Assembly: GCA_021396245.1 (NCBI GenBank)
Contig: WNYE01000115.1
Location: 1-64,000 of the forward strand
Origin: Sporothrix humicola
Lineage: Eukaryota; Ascomycota; Sordariomycetes; Ophiostomatales; Ophiostomataceae
DNA length: 64,000 nucleotides
Direction: 5' to 3'
Part shown: positions 1 to 11,084 of the stretch, in pieces
Position numbering within the stretch: the stretch's first letter is position 1
How the letters are laid out: every line of letters begins with the position of its first letter
The notes under the pieces: generated by a model
What the model was told of the DNA's origin: nothing
The model's database searches: none
What the model saw: the letters and a program-made list of their open reading frames with translations, nothing else
Position numbers and translations under genes: made by a program

Positions 1-122
1 TACTTTGTTTTCCAAACAAAACCCCGGGTAAACGGGTTTTTGGGCCCCGTACTGTGGGATTTTTGTTAAAAAATTTCTTTTTTTCCCCCCCCCCCCCCCC
101 CCTTTTTTTTTTTTTTTTTTTT
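1..122. repeat. Low-complexity contig-end-like sequence with poly-C and poly-T runs
   Basis: The first 60 bases are homopolymer-rich (runs of A, C, G and T of 3-5). They are followed by an uninterrupted run of C and then an uninterrupted run of T, ending at about 122. No coding or structural signal is visible. This looks like the end of an assembled contig or a poorly resolved homopolymer region rather than a functional element. No telomere repeat (TTAGGG/CCCTAA) is present, so it is not a chromosome end. Confidence 0.6.
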
Positions 123-1622
123 GCGACGGCGTCGCTGAAAGGAGGCGTCGAGTTAGTAGAATAGTAGGGCGGAGCCAAGAGAGAACATCGACAAAGGGCA
201 AAGGGAAGGGAAAAGTTGATGCCATGCAAGAGAATTCGAGCAGGTTTTCGATAATTTTGAATGTATTTTTTAATATCCTGTCCTTTCATTGTACTTTCAT
301 CTCGTCTTTTCTAGGGTCCTGCCTCGTGGTTTTGGCTGCCTTTTTTGTCGAGTTCCCACTGTACTTTAAGTAAACCGACTTCTTTCACGGTATGCAATAT
401 GGCAGTTGCGACAGGCGTCATCGCTGTATCGAGGCGTCCTGGCCAATGCCCGCTTTACTCAATAGAGCAACCCTTGTCGCATCGGCTTTCCCTTTACGTC
501 ACAAGCCAAAAACTCCGTCTCAACTCCCGCCTTGAATAGACACGCGCGATTGTTCCTTGCATGAAAATGGGAGATTTGCGCGTTTCCCATAATCGTAGTC
601 GCAATCTTTCGGCCCCTCAGACGTATGCCGAAGCCATGAAAGACAGAAACTGCCGAGATGCGGTGGAAGCTGTCTTAGAGATGCAAAAGTAAGTTTAAAC
701 AGTCACCTAACGGTGTCCGTTGTAGATGCGGACTGATCGTGTCTTTTATCTTCTTTTTAAAAGCTCTACTTTATTTCTGGAACAACATCGTCACAAGCCA
801 GGAAACAGCCAGTTGCTCCTGCCAAAATTAGTCATCCATGTGCCTGGGGACGAGTGTGATGTTGTGTTCGTGATAATCGCTTGATCGCTCCTTCCTCCGT
901 CAATCAATTTTGCACGTGAAATGGCCGGTTCATTAAGAGCGAAGAAGCGACTCCCTGAAATGGATGCGACGCTCGGGAAAATACGCACGGTATTTGGCAG
1001 CCGAGCTTCAATTGCTCTTGCCGCAAGTCGCCTAGAGAAAAAGTGGTTCAGCGGCTCCCCCACAGTTTCTCCCCCAATTTCATCATTTCCTCCCCCGGGA
1101 AGGAGCACCACAACAGGGGCTCCTTTCAAGGGAGAGAGCCTGTGGCAGCCCGGGGCTCCAACATTTGGGGGGAAGTTACCTCGGCATCGGAGGGGTTGTC
1201 AGCGACGAACCTCGTCATTGTTCGCGCCTTCCTGCAAAGCCAGCAGAGCGCATCATCGCATGCATAACCCCAAAAGGGGAACTTTTGCCTAGAGTAGTTT
1301 AATGCTCTCCAAAAGTTAGCAGTTTCCCCTTGCGTAAAGCAAGTTTTTAAATTTCTAATGAATTTTTTCTGACACAAGAAGCATTTCAACAACAAAAAGG
1401 GAGAGTTCAAGGAACGAAAAGCAAATTGACTCTGCAACCCAAACAAAGAAAGGGAGAAGTCCAATTTCATTTGTACGCCCGGCCGCCACACCGTCTGCAT
1501 CATCCGCCTTTCGATCCCGTCGACCAACGCGTTCTCTCCGCATCGCATCACCACTTTGCCACTCGCCGTACTTTCGGATCCATTGACGTTTTGCCGCCTA
1601 AACTGCAACCACAACCATCACA
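123..1622. other. Gene-poor 5' region and promoter of the carrier gene
   Basis: No recognisable protein is encoded here. Short open frames on both strands have no family resemblance and low-quality composition. The last 200 bases (about 1430-1622) become C-rich on the plus strand, as expected for the promoter and leader of the carrier gene starting at 1623. A possible small spliced frame at 561-831 is listed separately. Confidence 0.5.
561..831 (+). CDS. Possible small two-exon ORF with a hydrophobic segment (doubtful)
   Basis: An ATG at 561 opens a frame that reaches a donor-like GTAAGT at 689. It can resume after a TTGTAG acceptor at 725, giving 77 residues with a stop at 829-831. A CACCTAAC branch-like sequence lies between the two sites. 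The first half is charged and the second half begins with a hydrophobic stretch (LIVSFIFFLKALLYF) that could be a membrane segment. The intron would be only 37 nt, shorter than usual for these fungi. I recognise no family. It may be chance; transcript evidence would decide. Confidence 0.15.
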
Positions 1623-2706
1623 ATGGCTCCCGCTGCTTCCAAGCCTGTGGCTGAGACCACTGCCACCACCTCGACGGCCGCCGTCCCCGCCACGGCCCCT
1701 GCCAACGACAATGTCGCCCACGCCATCGCCGGTGCTGGCGGCGGCATCCTGGCAACGGTCCTGACCTACCCGCTCATCACCCTGTCGACGCGCGCCCAGG
1801 TCGAGTCGCGCCGCGCCGACTCGTCGTTCCTCAAGGCCGTCGAGGGCATCGTGGCCCGCGAGGGCGTTTCTGGCCTCTATGCCGGCCTCGACTCGGCCGT
1901 TTTCGGCATCGGCATCACCAACTTTGTGTACTACTACTGGTACGAGTGGACCCGTGCCGTCTTTGAGCGCCGGGCTGCCGGTGCTGCCGGCCGCGTGGCC
2001 GGCCAGCTGACGACGCTCGAGTCGATGCTGGCGGGCGCTCTGGCCGGCTCGGCCACCGTCATCCTGACGAACCCGATCTGGGTCGTCAACACGCGCATGA
2101 CGACGCGCCAGCAGGCCGTCGACGAGGAGGCCGGCGGCGAGGCGTCGACGCAGAAGAAGACCAAGAAGCCGTCGACGATCGCCACGCTGCTTGCTCTGCT
2201 GCGCGAAGAGGGCCCCCGTGCTCTGTTTGCCGGCGTGATGCCCGCGCTGGTGCTCGTCATCAACCCCATTCTGCAGTACACCATCTTTGAGCAGCTCAAG
2301 AACGCCGTGCAGAAGCGCCGGCCCGTGACCCCGGGCATTGCTTTCATTCTGGGCGCCCTGGGCAAGCTGTTCGCCACGGGCATCACCTACCCCTACATCA
2401 CCGTCAAGAGCCGCATGCACGTCGCCAAGGAGCGCCAGCAGGGCGGCGTGACAGCCTCGCTGAAGAAGGTCATCAGCGAGGAGGGCTACGCTGGTCTCTA
2501 CAAGGGTGAGTTATTTCCGTTCTCGTGTTTCACCATTTTAACTTTAATTCTTCTTTTTCCACATTCACGGACACTAACAACCCGCAGGCATCGGCCCCAA
2601 GATCACCCAGAGCGTGCTGACTGCCGCCTTCCTGTTCGCCCTCAAGGACGTCCTCTACAACCAGACTGTGCTGCTGCGGTCCAAGACCAAGGCTCTGCGG
2701 TCATAG
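1623..2706 (+). CDS. PMP47: Peroxisomal membrane carrier of the PMP47/ANT1 (SLC25A17) type
   Basis: A mitochondrial-carrier-family protein of 333 residues in two exons (1623-2505, 2588-2706; intron with GTGAGT donor and CGCAG acceptor). Three solute-carrier repeats are visible, each with a degenerate P-x-x-x-x-x-[RK] signature: PLITLSTRAQVE near residue 46, PIWVVNTRM near 150 and PYITVKSRMHV near 255. The second-repeat signature NPIWVVNTRMT is typical of peroxisomal PMP47/Ant1/SLC25A17 rather than mitochondrial carriers. These exchange adenine nucleotides (ATP/AMP) or cofactors across the peroxisomal membrane, supporting fatty-acid activation and beta-oxidation. The Ala/Thr-rich N-terminus is not a clear targeting peptide. 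The start is the first ATG, in a CACAATGG context. Reading through the intron would give a spurious longer protein. The exact substrate is inferred from the family only. Confidence 0.9.
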
Positions 2707-3105
2707 ATCCAAGATGTGGAGGGCAACCGTTTAAACCCACACCATCTTCTGGAGGTGGCACCGTTTTAAGAAACCCAAATTTGTTATATATACCACGGCG
2801 TTCTTTTTTTGCTTATATCTGTTCACGCCAGCTTCCAGCACTCTCAAAGTTAAAGCACGGCATGCAAGCCTTGCCAGTGGCTTTTACTCTCTTACATAAT
2901 TTCCTTGTTTCTTTTGTCTTTGCTTTTCATCTAGACTGTTCTGTAAAGTATTCTCCTACTGTCAAATAAATACCAAAGACTGTAAATATGGAAATGGACG
3001 ACCATTAAGGACGGATGAAGAAATCGTCAGAGAGGGGGCCTTGTATATCAATTCTCTATGTACTCGCTGAATCCTGAATTTGGAAGAAACTAAATTACTT
3101 CAACA
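2707..3105. other. Convergent 3' intergenic region
   Basis: About 400 bases between the stop codons of the carrier (+) and Mak10 (-). AT-richer than the flanking genes, with AATAAA-like sequence near 2966 (TCAAATAAATA), consistent with 3' ends. Nothing else recognised. Confidence 0.6.
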
Positions 3106-5867
3106 TCATTTTGGCGTCGTGACTGGTGCCACTTTGGGAACAATCCACCACTCGTGATAGCACTTGTCTGGCTTGGGCACTTCTGCCTTGATCTTCAATG
3201 CTTCCACCCCAACGTCGTTTTCTGCCCCGTTGCCGATGCTTCCGCCGTCCTTCTCGATCCGCGCAACCTCCTTCTTGACGGAAGCCACTGCCAGACCCGC
3301 AAATATGACCGACTTGTGCATGCCCTTCGTGCCAGCCAGCCACCGTTCGTGATGGTGGACCGAGAATGCCTCTTCCTCCGTGAATTTTGTCAGCGCTTCA
3401 CAGCCCTTTTTGGCGCCGCCGAGGGCCTTCTCCGCATAGTCCAGAATGGCCTTGACACTCGACACGCTCTGTTGGGCTTCCTTCTGGAACGTTTCAAACG
3501 GCGGCAGCGCCGGCAAGCCAATGGCCGCAAAGGGCCGCATGCGCAGCTCGTACCGCAGCTCGTCCGTGCTGTACGGCCGCACAGGTGTCTTGAGCAGGCC
3601 CGTCCGATGCAGTGCCGCATACAGACACGAGAGTGCATCAGCCAGCTCCCACGTCACCGACGCATCGAGCATCATCGTCCTCAAAAACGTCAGCGACTTG
3701 GTGACTTGCGCCTCCTGGTCGCCCGGCAAAGCCCGCCCGCCGTTTCTCTGCCGCATCTCGCCGACGCTGCGCAGTGTGAAGTTCTTGATGCGCTCGCAGT
3801 GCATGACCCGCCGCTTAGACAGGTAGCTGAGGTACCAGTACATGCCGGCCAGCTCGTCCGCCTGGTAAATCTCGAGCTCAAAGCCCAGCTGGACCACCCA
3901 CTCCATGAGCCGGATCTTGTAGAGGAAGGCCCACGATGAAAGCGGCAGAGGCTGTTCGCCTGGCCCGCTGCCGGCCAGCAAGCTGTTCCCGGGCACCTCG
4001 TCCAAGGCTGATTGCACGAGATTGTCAATCTCCTCAACGTCCATCTGGACGTGCTCCCACTCTTGCAGAATGTGGCACATCATGCGTCTTGCGCGGCTCC
4101 GGTTCTGGCAGAGCGTGCGGAAGATTTCGAGGTAGGCCGGGAAGGACCGTATGCGGAACTCTTCCATTTGCCGCGACAGTGCAAACCGCGCGTCGTGAAC
4201 AGCCTCGATCTCGTCGTTAATCGGGTCGAGAAGCAGGTTCGCCGGGAGCACGACAATGGACAGGTCGTCGTCCATGATCTGCCGTATACTGTGCTCGCCG
4301 AGCATGACATTGTCGGCAAACAAAAGGCTCTGAACGAGAGTCCGTATATAGGCCAGCGGCTGAGGCTTTTGCGCCTGGAATGTAAGGACGAAGTTCTGAC
4401 CGTGTTAGCATTGGCATATTCATGATCATTAGCAAGGAGGTCAACCTACCAGCGTGCTTTGAGGATCAGAGTAGTTGAGGATGTTGACTGCCTCGGCGCC
4501 GTCTTTAGCGAACTGCAACCAGTGGCCAACTGTTTCCTCAAAACTGGGCTGTACAATAGGCCGTGGCGGCATGGTACTAGCCAGCAGGCCCTGCATCTTG
4601 GTGTTGAAGGCAGCTGGTACTGCAATGCCCAGGTCGTGGCTTGTCTTGATGTTTTTGATAGCATCAGACATTTCTGTCCATGGCACTTTCAGAGAGTCGG
4701 GCCTTATCCGAAGCTCGGCGAGCTCGATTGCAGTAAGAAACGCGGCCCGGAAGTCAAGGCGGGCTTCCAATGCCAAAGCCACTTTTTCTTCCCACGCATC
4801 GCCAGCTTCGACGACGGCCACGCGCGCCTCTTGCAGCACCTCGCGGATCTCTTCGCGGGTCACATCGTTGAGAAGTGAGAGCTGGTACGTATTGGTTGCA
4901 ATGTCTTCCTCCTGGGTGTGTTAGACTACTGTCATTCTCATTTCTTACACATGGGGGTCTTCCGACTAACCTCGTAGTAGACTTCGCCCTTGAGACTGGT
5001 GATGGCGTCACCAACAGTCTTGATCGTGGCGATGCAGTACGCTCGTAGCACTGCATGTGCCGGCGACCGTTTGATGCCCTCGGCACTGTTTCGCCGCATG
5101 TAGTCTGCCTCATGCAGTCCACGTGGCGGCGGTGTTAGGATTCCAGTCATGTATATGCTTGTGAGAAGTGTTTGGGACAGTGGATATCCAAGATGCCATG
5201 CCATCTGGGTTGTCGTTAGCAAGGACAATTATGAACAGGGACATCAACATCAACACTCACCTCTAAACACAGAAGCTGATCAATGATCCCAATAACTTCG
5301 GCTGGCAGCAATGAACGCATGAGCTGTTGTTGATCGTTGTCAACCAGTTCTTCTGCAGAGACACATCCACTGTCCATTTTGGGGTCCATGATCTAGTGGA
5401 ATACCATCAGTATATGAACACTCATCGATGATATGATATTTTCGTCGGTGTTTTATCATACCTCCAAAGCTCCAACAGACTCAAAGAGTGTAAAGTAGCC
5501 ATCTTTGACAAGTTCACCGGGTTCGAGAGCTATACCTAGTCAGAAAACATACTCATAGGCGTATATTGAAAGATATCAGATAAACCCACTTGACGCTGCA
5601 GCGATAAACCTCGACGTAATGTCTACGGACACGATACCGTCGCTAACCACCCTAGTTGACGGAGCAAAGGGCGGCGGAGGTGGGGGCCGTGGTGGCGGCT
5701 GCACGCTGTCCGGTGCCAGTGACAGATCCTCAAGACCTATGACGCAGTTAGATATGACTTCCCTGCCTTGTATTTTGGTCTTCATGCGCATGGGGTTACT
5801 CACCCTGGCTGACGGTAGCTTCTTCTCGGGGTAGCCGCAGGGCATCCCGGGCCGCATCGTCGGCCAT
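3106..5867 (-). CDS. MAK10: NatC N-terminal acetyltransferase auxiliary subunit Mak10 (Naa35)
   Basis: Seven exons, deduced as 5867-5804, 5736-5590, 5529-5462, 5392-5261, 5204-4971, 4911-4450 and 4395-3106, join in frame to 798 residues. The family signature is clear: GELVKDGYFTLFESVGALE is followed across an intron by IMDPKMDSGC, the hallmark start of Mak10/Naa35 proteins. The long C-terminal exon is alpha-helical. Mak10 anchors the NatC complex (Naa30/Mak3, Naa35, Naa38) to ribosomes, which co-translationally acetylates N-termini beginning Met-Leu/Ile/Phe/Trp. All introns are 51-131 nt with GT-AG ends and several have CTAAC-like branch sites. The N-terminal 70 residues (proline run in exon 2) are low complexity, so the first two exons are the least certain. 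The yeast protein is about 730 residues, so the length fits. Confidence 0.9.
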
Positions 5868-6907
5868 CGCTACCGATCTTTGTCGGCGACCGGCAACCGT
5901 AGTTTGCGCAAACGGGGTGGTGAGATATCTTTATATCATGCAGTGCGTCAAGGTGGGGTGGTGAGCGGGCGCAAACCGGGCGCAAGGCTGTGGGAGTGGG
6001 CGCGGGGTTGACAAAGTTGACGATAGAAGCAGCCGTCCGAGAAAAGGGTCGTCCAGTTAGTTATTCGCTATGCGCCGCTGGTATCAAGAAAGGACCAAGA
6101 GCGAAGTGAGGTATGACAAGTGGCTCGTGACGAAGCTCGATTAGTGTGGGCGCACTTAAAACTTTCTTGGGAAGGAGCCCACCAACGACGTCTGTCACCT
6201 TCCTCACGTCCGCAGCTGCACAAAATTTTATGTTTAAATAAGCGGGAATGGAATGAAATGAAATTTATGAGATGACAACTATTTTGTAAGACGCCAAAGT
6301 ACAGATGAAATTTAATAGAGCTTAAGATGCGCCCTAGCTACCGTTTGTCATGTCACGTTGGCGTCAATGGAGGGGTGTTGGGCTGGACGCGCTCCCAAAA
6401 TTAGGCGTGGAAGAAGCTTCTGTCAGAACGCTGTGAGCCGCTAAAAAATTCTCAGGAACGACCCTGTTGGTCGGATTTTAGCACTCCCCTGCGCCGGGCC
6501 AGCATGGAAGGCACGACTGTCACATCACAGAGCAATAGAACGACAAGGCAAGAGGCAAGCTACAGCTTGCGACCAATTGACAAGGCAGGTACGGTATTCA
6601 CAGATTTTGTTCTTTTGATTTATGGCTCTATCGACGAGAAGAAGTCTTTTTCGCCCATCTCGTCTTGTCTCCAAGAAAAATAAGTACATGCAGATGGCCT
6701 GGATGCTTGCTTCAGAGAAGGAAAACACCAAAGTCTGCAATTGTCATGAGGGCTTCGTTCCTCCAGTTTCGAGTGTTTTGGTCGTGCAGACGGCAGAATC
6801 GGATTAACGGGTTGTTTCGTTTCCTCCTCGGCGTCGCACAGTCAGCCCTCCACCCTCCTCCTCATCGTCTCCGTTTCGCAGTCGTCGAGTCGTGAGATTG
6901 TCGTCGT
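5868..6907. other. Intergenic, 1.04 kb, no gene seen
   Basis: Upstream of Mak10 (-) and downstream of Atp15 (-). Only short, compositionally poor open frames occur on either strand. The right end (about 6790-6907) is CT-rich on the plus strand and probably includes the Atp15 3' UTR. No tRNA, repeat or mobile element recognised. Confidence 0.5.
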
Positions 6908-7324
6908 TTATGCGGAAGCGGCCTCGGCAGCAGCGCTGGCCTGGGCGTCGGCCACGTTCTTGGGCTCGCCCTGCTTGCCACCCTGTTTGTGAGAGTCAGT
7001 ATCTGTCGTCTTTCGTCTTCCCTTGCACCAATTCGATTCAGTCGGTGGGTTCTCTTACCTGCCACTTGGAGAAGCGGAGGTCCATGTTGCCGCGGCGCTC
7101 AGCAGCGACACGCTTGTCGTCCTTGAGGCTGCGGCGCACGGCGCGACCGGCAATTGCCAGGTAGCGGTTGTACCTAGGTCTGTCAGCATGTTGTTCGTCG
7201 TCGCCCGTCGTGGAAGGTCCGTTTATCGTCGCCGTCTTCAATCGACTGTCGCTGCTAGAAGTATCGTATCGCAATTCGCGGGGGTGACTCACGAGAGGCC
7301 AGCGGCTTTCCACGCAAAAGTCAT
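6908..7324 (-). CDS. ATP15: F1F0-ATP synthase epsilon subunit (Atp15)
   Basis: A small three-exon gene (7324-7293, 7173-7059, 6982-6908) giving 73 residues, the usual size of fungal Atp15. The product starts MTFAWKAAGLSYNRYLAI and continues with RAVRRSLKDDKR and GNMDLRFSKW, which match the conserved mitochondrial epsilon subunit of the F1 central stalk (not the bacterial epsilon, which corresponds to mitochondrial delta). It ends in an Ala/Glu-rich tail. The first exon has only 32 coding bases. Introns have GTGAGT and GTAAGA donors and CTAG/CAG acceptors. It acts in the mitochondrial matrix, stabilising the gamma-delta stalk for ATP synthesis. It lies on the same strand just downstream of QCR2, another respiratory-chain gene. 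Confidence 0.93.
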
Positions 7325-8235
7325 TTTGAATGAATGGATGTGGTGGTGTTGGGGAGAAACGGGTTGGGTTTGTTGTGGTGGTGATCGTGGGTTGGGAAGC
7401 GGAGAGATGTCGTCGGCAATTCGAACTTCCAAGGAGGAAGGGGAAAATCTCGAGAAAGACAAGACCCAGCCAAAATAGCTCGGTTGCGCGACATATTCCG
7501 GCCGCCTTCTGCCGGCGCTGCACGTGACTTTTTCAGCCACAGCGCTATTAGACCCAGACGCTGCAAAAAGCTCCACCCCTCTCTAGTCAACAATGGGCGA
7601 TCAATCCCTTGTAACAGCGCTGGACAAAAAACAGCATCAAACTGCTGTGTTGACATGAGGAAAAGATGAAATCTACAACAGAATGGGGTCAATTGACCTA
7701 TGATGGTGAATTTATATACATTCTGGGATTCCATTTATTTTCACACGGTCAAGAATAGTATAGGATATAAGTTAAATATGGGCTTCTTTCTTTATATGCA
7801 CAATATCCGACAAAGAAAGCGGCCGGACCACTCAGCTTGACAACTCTATTTTATGAGTTATCAAAGCAGAGCAGTTGTTGGTTATGGACTACTGTTGATA
7901 CAAAAGGGGTTTTCTCTTTTTTTCTTTCTTTTTTTGCCATTTTGTCTTCTCTCTTTTCCTCCGTCCTCCATGCAACTTCTCATCGCTCTTTCACTCGTGT
8001 CTCTTTCTTCTTTTTTCCCGGCCGTCTTTCCCCGTCCGATGAAGTGATGAGTATGAAATCGACAACCCCAAATCTAAATAACAAAATTATAAAAAGAAAC
8101 AAAGGGAAAATAAAGGACAAAAGGACGAGAAAAATCCAACCGACCTTACGCAGCAGAAAACGGCGCATAAAGCAAAAAACAAAACACTGTCAACAACAAA
8201 GCATCCTTTCCTTTTTTTTATTTTCTCTCTCCGCT
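7325..8235. other. Intergenic between QCR2 and ATP15
   Basis: About 900 bases holding the ATP15 promoter (nearest 7324) and the QCR2 3' region (nearest 8236). The plus strand is T-rich around 7910-8040 and A-rich around 8060-8200, giving only low-complexity open frames. No gene recognised. Confidence 0.5.
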
Positions 8236-9931
8236 TTACACCGTCAGGCCGACATCCTCCGCGAAGGGCAGGACGTGCAGGTCGCCGACAGCGGCGAAGG
8301 ATGCCTTGCCGTCGACAAGCTTCTTGGCCAGCTGGGTCAGGTTGGCGGCAGTGACACCAGCGTAGGCCTTGCTGGCCTCGGCGGGCTGGAAGGTCTTGAG
8401 GCCGTGCAGGACGGCCGTACCGGCGGCCGTGACGGCGGCGCGGCCGGGCTCCTGGGCGGTCAGCGCATCGAAGCGGGCCTTGGCAATGGCCTTGGCGACC
8501 TCCTCCTTGGTGGCGGCGCCGCTAGCAACGCTCTTGAGCGTCTTGACGGCAGCGTCGGCAGCCGCGCGCACAGAAGTGGCGGACTGGCCAGAGACCTGGA
8601 TGGTCAGCAGACCAGCGTCCGAGTAGGACAGGTTGCGGGCAACGACCTGGACGCCGGGGATGCCGGCCGAGGCCTTGGACAGCAGGGTGAAGCCGGGGGT
8701 CCACTTGATGCTGGACTCGCCGCCCAGCAGGGCAGTCAGGACCTCAGCAGCGGCGTCGGGGGCCTTGAGGCCGGCGGTGGGGAAAGCGATGACGATGGCG
8801 TTGCCCGAGGCGGACTCGACGCGGTGCTGGCCGCCGTAGTACTTGGAGGCCGGGCTGGACAGAGCAGCGCCAGCGCCGGCGCTCTTCTTGAAGAACTGGT
8901 CGACCCACTTGGTCAGGGCAACCTCGGTGGCACCGTCGGCGACCAGGGCGAAGTTGGAGCGGGCGTAGGCGGAGGTAGAGAACTGGGCGATGCTCGAGGG
9001 GCTCAGGTAGCCGCTGAGCGGGGTGGTCGTCGAGGGGTTCAGGGCCTCACCAAGGCCGGTGTGGAAGGCAACGGAGTGGGCGGCATCCAGGGCGGTGGCC
9101 AGGTCGTCGGCGGCGTACTTGGCCTGCTTGAGGTGCAGGGCGGGCTCGATCTCCTCAGCAAGCTCGTGCTCTGTGGGGGGAGAAGCATTGTTAGTTGACC
9201 GTGTCTCTAAATGGAAACGGACATTGGACAGTCGTATCGTGATCCTCATCGTTTATCCCATCTCTTTCCACGTCTTCCGTCCGATATTTGTCCACATATG
9301 TCCGGATATCCAGGTGTAGGTCGTCTTACCGGTGAACTTGGTCTCGGAAACAACCTCGGCCAGAAGCTCGGTGAAGTAGGGCAGGTGCTCGCGGAGGAAG
9401 TTGGCCTCGAGGACGACGGCCTCGCGGGTGTGGTAGGAAGTCAGCTCGCCGCCGAGGAGCTCGGCCTCGCGGGTGATGCGGAGAGCAGAGCGCTTTGCCG
9501 TGTTCTGGGAGACAGATGTTAGTTTTCGATATCCAATCAGACTCGGGTGCCAATTGACCTCGAAGCTCGTCCCAATTCCTCCCAATTGCACACGGTGCTC
9601 TTCATGCACCCTCCCTTCCTCTCCTCCAGTATTTTCCAGTATTATCCCCCCTCCTGCGGTGTCGGCTCACCTTGAAAGCAAATGCCTCAAGACCCGCGGT
9701 CAGGCCGGGGGCCGGCTGGTAACGGGTACCGGCCTTGGCGACAATGGCGAGCTTCGTGGCCGGGCCCTGGCCATCCTTGGACACGATCGAGACGCCAGAC
9801 ACCTCGGTGGTGCCGAACGAGTCCGAGCCGGAGGTCGCAGCAGCGGCAAAGCCGCGGCTCTGCGCCTGAGCGCAAGTCGACCGCCGGAGGGCAAGCTGGC
9901 TTGCCCTTGAAACGGCGGATCTCGAGATCAT
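8236..9931 (-). CDS. QCR2: Ubiquinol-cytochrome c reductase core protein 2 (Qcr2)
   Basis: Three exons (9931-9671, 9504-9330, 9170-8236) encode 456 residues. The product begins with an Arg/Ser/Ala-rich mitochondrial presequence (MISRSAVSRASQLALRR...), followed by an M16 peptidase-like fold. It lacks the HxxEH zinc site of active processing peptidases, as expected for core protein 2 of complex III. Conserved blocks include the region around ITREAELLGGELTSYHTRE and the repeat-like C-terminal half with ALLGGESSIKW. It is a structural subunit on the matrix side of the cytochrome bc1 complex. Introns are 166 and 159 nt with GTGAGC/GTAAGA donors and CAG acceptors. Length is close to yeast and Neurospora orthologs. 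Confidence 0.93.
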
Positions 9932-11084
9932 TGTGGGTGTGAGAGGCGAAAAGAACAAAGGGACGAAAAAAAGGAGAGGTCGACGAGGGGTGGGGAACCT
10001 CAATTGACGTTGTTGCGATGCGTTGTTGTGGTTGTTTTTGCGACGAGGTTGCAAAAGAAGTGGTGCAAATGAGATATGAGGTGACGGGCAGCTGGTGCTA
10101 TTTTTTTCTCCCGGACGGTCTCTTCCCTCTCTTTCCCTCTTTGCCCAGTGGTACGGAAATGGCCATCCAATTGCCAGCAGGTTATTTCATTTCGCGCAAG
10201 GGAAGGAACGGCCTAACGACGGTTCCGAGCAATTTTCGGCCTTGGGCCAGGAAAAACTGGAGCTGTGCCAGCTGGTGGCCGGTCTAGCGGCGTCTCTCTG
10301 ACAGGCTCTGCCAGCTGCGAGAACTGGGGCGCCAGGTGCCAGCGTCTTCAGTCAGAGCCTCCCCCAAACGAGGCAGGTCCCCTCCTTCTCGTCGTATTCT
10401 ACTGTAGGCGGCCAACCCCGCCAACAAACTCGTCGCCCACCCACCCAGCCGCCTCATTATCGACTGACGATTACCTGCAGCAGGTGCACCCCCCTGTTGC
10501 CCTAAGGCCAGATCCCCTCTAGTAACTAACACCGTAATGTATTCTCCTTAGTAATAATGCTTAATTAACAGCGATGTTGTAGTAAAGTATAGGCGGGATA
10601 GGCGAGGAAAAAAGAAAATATCCACTAAAAACTCCAGCGATCCACTCTGCCACGCCAATGGGAGTTCCTATAAGCAGTTAAATCCATTTTGCACGCCAAA
10701 AAAAAGTTCGACATAGAGCCTTTCCCAAGATCTGCTTTTTTCCTCTCGAATTCTCTTCTTGTCCACATCACCTCTCAATGTTTCTACGGTAGCATCTGTG
10801 GCAGCTCTAGAGATAGTGAGAGGATCTCTAGACGCCAAATCCGCCTGGCAGACCCGATTCGACTCATTACGCCCTTTTCGACATGTTGTTGGTGGTGAGT
10901 CACTTGCCGCAATTGCTGCCTCTTTTTGGCTGTCCAAGATTTTGGAGATGCAAATGCGATGCGATGGCTGCGATGCCGAGCATTTGCTTGGGGTCGTCCA
11001 AATCAGCAAAACGGCATCTCGAGGACATCCAAAGTCGACGGATAGACAATCGTCTTGATAATCCAAACAATCCACTTGCTAACC
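9932..11084. other. Divergent promoter region between QCR2 and RPC82
   Basis: About 1.15 kb with the start codons of QCR2 (-) and RPC82 (+) at its edges. The first 150 bases are GA/CT-biased leader sequence of QCR2. No convincing coding sequence, tRNA or repeat is seen. Short frames around 10284-10532 and 10668-11075 lack any family resemblance. Confidence 0.5.

Noticed and set aside
7837..9198. A 453-codon plus-strand frame opposite QCR2
   Set aside because: Antisense shadow of a conserved gene, Gly-rich and low complexity, starting in T-rich non-coding sequence.
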